A stretch of 64,000 bases of DNA, taken from contig CANMWG010000005.1 in NCBI GenBank assembly GCA_947501555.1, forward strand, positions 1 to 64,000, read 5' to 3'. This stretch comes from an uncultured Paracoccaceae bacterium (GTDB taxonomy: Bacteria; Pseudomonadota; Alphaproteobacteria; Rhodobacterales; Rhodobacteraceae). Numbering within the stretch: the first letter of the stretch is position 1; each line of letters opens with the position of its first letter. The translations under genes and the position numbers were made by a program. Shown piece after piece: positions 61,881 to 64,000 of the stretch. The notes beneath the pieces were generated by a model, which had not been told where the DNA came from, searched no databases, and was given only the letters and a program-made list of their open reading frames with translations.

Positions 61881-63785
61881 ATGTCAAAATATCCCGAAAC
61901 CTACGCCGCTTGGCAGTCCGATCCCATGAGCTTTTGGGCCAAGGCGGGCCAGCAGATCGACTGGTTTACGCCCGCCACATCCGTGTTCAACGCGGAAAGC
62001 GGCGTTTACGGGCGCTGGTTTGATGGGGCGACCTGCAACACCTGCTACAACTGTGTGGATCGGCATGTCGACGCCGGGCACGGCGAACGTCTGGCGGTCG
62101 TCTATGACAGCCCGGTGACGGATACTGTTCAGCGGTTCACCTATAGCGAATTACAACAGCAGGTCAGCGCGTTGGCCTTCGTTCTGCGCAGCCTTGGCGT
62201 GACCAAAGGCGACCGCGTCGTGATCTACATGCCTATGGTGCCGCAGGCGATTTTCGCAATGCTGGCCTGCGCGCGTCTTGGTGCGGTGCATTCTGTCGTC
62301 TTCGGAGGGTTTGCCCCGCAGGAACTGGCCACACGCATTGACGATGCCGCGCCCAAGGCGATTATCTCGGCGTCTTGCGGGATCGAACCGGGGCGGCTCA
62401 TTGCCTACAAACCCCTGCTCGACGAAGCGATCACCTTGTCCAGCCATAAACCCGACGCCTGCGTGATTCTGCAACGGGACACGCTGACTTGTGATCTGAC
62501 GGCAGGGCGCGACTACGATTATGGCCATACCGTCGCCGCGGCGATCACTGCAGGCGAAGGCACCGAATGTGTGCCGGTTTTGGCGACCGACCCTCTCTAT
62601 ATCCTCTATACCTCTGGCACCACGGGCCAGCCCAAGGGAGTTGTGCGCGACAACGGCGGGCACATGGTCGCGCTGAAATGGACGATGGAAAACCATTATG
62701 ATGTCAAACCGGCCGAAGTGTTCTGGGCGGCGTCTGATGTGGGTTGGGTCGTCGGGCATTCCTACATTTGCTACGGACCATTGCTGCACGGCGCTGCGAC
62801 GTTAGTTTACGAAGGCAAGCCGGTGGGCACGCCGGATGCGGGCGCGTTCTGGCGCGTCATTCAGGATCACGACGTGGTGGCCATGTTCACCGCGCCCACC
62901 GCCTTTCGCGCGATCAAAAAAGAGGACCCTAGCGGTGCGTTGATCGCTGACTATGACCTCAGCAAGTTCCGCACGCTGTTTCTGGCGGGCGAACGGTCTG
63001 ATCCTGCCACCATCGAATGGGCGCAGGCCAAACTGGATCGCCCCGTGATCGACCACTGGTGGCAAACAGAAACCGGCTGGGCCATGTCGGGCAATCCAGT
63101 GGGGTTGGGTGCTTTCCCTGTCAAACTCGGTTCACCAGGCAAACCGATGCCCGGGTATGATATTCAGGTGCTGGATGACGCGGGCCACGCGGTACCGCCG
63201 GGCACCCTTGGCAACATCGTGTGCAAACTGCCGCTGCCCCCGTCCGGCTTTCCAACGCTCTGGAACGCGCCGGATCGGTTCATCTCGTCCTACATGGCTG
63301 AATATCCCGGCTACTACGCGACCTCGGACTCAGGCATCATCGACGAAGACGGCTATGTCTTCATCATGGCGCGCACCGATGACATCATCAACGTCGCGGG
63401 CCACCGCCTGTCGACGGGAGCGATAGAAGAAGTCATCGCCAGCCACCCCGACATTGCCGAATGCGCCGTCGTGGGCAAGGCAGACCCGCTGAAGGGGCAG
63501 ATGCCGCTTGGCTTCTTTGTGACCAATGACGGTGCAGGGCTCGACGCGGCGGAGCTTGAGGCCGATTTGATCAAACTCGTGCGCTCCAAGATCGGGGCGG
63601 TGGCCGCGTTCAAATGCGCGCTTGAGGTCAAACGCCTGCCCAAAACCCGGTCTGGCAAGGTGCTGCGCGGCACGGTTCAGAAAATCGCCGATGGTGAGGC
63701 CTTCAAAATGCCCGCCGCGATCGACGATCCGGCCATCCTTGACGAAATGTCGGACGCTTTGCGCGCCCGCAACCTGATCGGGTAA
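61881..63785 (+). CDS. PrpE-like acyl-CoA synthetase
   Basis: A 634-residue acetate/propionate-CoA ligase-type enzyme. Seen: NTCYNCVDRHVDAGHGERLA at the N-terminal domain, ILYTSGTTGQPKGVVRDNGG (AMP-binding P-loop), DHWWQTETGWAM, RTDDIINVAGHRLSTGAIEE and PKTRSGKVLRGTVQKI, where the last Lys is catalytic. The GHS/VGWVVGHSYI region and length point to propionyl-CoA synthetase, but the acid might be another short one. It starts 9 bp after the SDR gene. Confidence 0.92.
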   Translation: MSKYPETYAAWQSDPMSFWAKAGQQIDWFTPATSVFNAESGVYGRWFDGATCNTCYNCVDRHVDAGHGERLAVVYDSPVTDTVQRFTYSELQQQVSALAFVLRSLGVTKGDRVVIYMPMVPQAIFAMLACARLGAVHSVVFGGFAPQELATRIDDAAPKAIISASCGIEPGRLIAYKPLLDEAITLSSHKPDACVILQRDTLTCDLTAGRDYDYGHTVAAAITAGEGTECVPVLATDPLYILYTSGTTGQPKGVVRDNGGHMVALKWTMENHYDVKPAEVFWAASDVGWVVGHSYICYGPLLHGAATLVYEGKPVGTPDAGAFWRVIQDHDVVAMFTAPTAFRAIKKEDPSGALIADYDLSKFRTLFLAGERSDPATIEWAQAKLDRPVIDHWWQTETGWAMSGNPVGLGAFPVKLGSPGKPMPGYDIQVLDDAGHAVPPGTLGNIVCKLPLPPSGFPTLWNAPDRFISSYMAEYPGYYATSDSGIIDEDGYVFIMARTDDIINVAGHRLSTGAIEEVIASHPDIAECAVVGKADPLKGQMPLGFFVTNDGAGLDAAELEADLIKLVRSKIGAVAAFKCALEVKRLPKTRSGKVLRGTVQKIADGEAFKMPAAIDDPAILDEMSDALRARNLIG

Positions 63786-63790
63786 ATGAC

Positions 63791-64000
63791 ATGATCGAAC
63801 GCCTCCACACTTCCGAGCGAATGAGCAAGATCGTCAAACACAATGGCACGATCTATCTGTGCGGGCAGGTTGGCGCGGGTGAAACCGTCGCTCAGCAGAC
63901 AGCCGATTGCCTTTCAAGGGTTGATGCTCTTTTGATCGAGGCCGGGTCGGACCGTGAAAATATGTTGCACGCAACAATCTGGCTGGCCGATATGGCCGAT
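63791..64000 (+). CDS. RidA family protein (partial, cut by window end)
   Basis: An open frame starting MIERLHTSERMSKIVKHNGT, then IYLCGQVGAGETVAQQTADC and ENMLHATIWLADMAD, matches the N-terminal half of a YjgF/YER057c/UK114 (RidA) protein, which hydrolyses reactive enamines and imines. The C-terminal half, with the conserved Arg, is outside the window. Its place after the FAD oxidase-HyuAB-SDR-synthetase run fits removal of the imine made by the oxidase. Confidence 0.85.
   Translation, partial: MIERLHTSERMSKIVKHNGTIYLCGQVGAGETVAQQTADCLSRVDALLIEAGSDRENMLHATIWLADMAD

Noticed and set aside
1..64000. CRISPR arrays, rRNA and tRNA genes, riboswitches
   Set aside because: No regularly spaced direct repeats and no recognisable tRNA or rRNA sequence were seen while reading both strands. 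Riboswitches would need a covariance search that was not possible.

Overview
The window looks like chromosomal DNA of a marine Roseobacter-group alphaproteobacterium (Rhodobacterales). The grounds are the dense set of TRAP transporters (one DctPQM, two TAXI-type with fused permeases), an Aap-type amino-acid ABC system, CoA-transferase III proteins, GSTs, HyuA/HyuB and the general style of the proteins. No rRNA, tRNA or CRISPR was seen. Nearly all of it is catabolic or detoxification accessory DNA arranged as operons, each beside its own regulator.

Region 1 (about 0.2-10.2 kb) is a detoxification island: a Tat-exported MBL-fold hydrolase, a CoA-transferase, two GSTs, a nitronate monooxygenase, a glyoxalase-fold protein, two FMN split-barrel proteins, a cupin, an SDR, an FAD oxidoreductase and a TetR regulator. 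An 18-bp palindrome of the type CTACCT-N6-AGGTWG lies before four of its transcription units, so the TetR protein probably controls all of them.

Region 2 (about 10.3-34.5 kb) is the most interesting part: an aldoxime-nitrile-acid system built as two parallel modules. Module A has an aldoxime dehydratase (oxd1), a TAXI TRAP transporter, a nitrilase and a TauE-type exporter; it sits beside a LysR regulator, and a 44-bp element is shared by both of its promoters. Module B has a second aldoxime dehydratase (oxd2), a YeiH-type exporter, a cobalt-type nitrile hydratase with its beta chain split into two genes, two amidases, a CoA-transferase, an enoyl-CoA hydratase and a DctPQM TRAP transporter; it has an IclR regulator, and four copies of one palindrome (consensus TTCYGCAATGTRGAA) lie before its units and before a TPR/DUF2182 pair. 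A decayed IS5-type element lies between the two oxd genes, and a 29-residue membrane peptide precedes oxd2.

Region 3 (34.5-50.5 kb) holds catalase, an XRE-cupin regulator with kbl-tdh (threonine to glycine and acetyl-CoA) and two operator repeats, a TAXI TRAP transporter fused to DUF3394 and overlapping a universal stress protein gene, a class V aminotransferase with a LysR regulator, about 1 kb of decayed non-coding DNA, and an aapJQM transporter without its ATPase gene.

Region 4 (50.5-64 kb) is a catabolic cluster for an unknown nitrogen and possibly sulfur compound: glyoxalase-like protein, cystathionine beta-lyase-like enzyme, BisC-type molybdoenzyme, IclR regulator, rhodanese, FAD amine oxidase, HyuA/HyuB, SDR, PrpE-like acyl-CoA synthetase, and a RidA protein cut by the window end.
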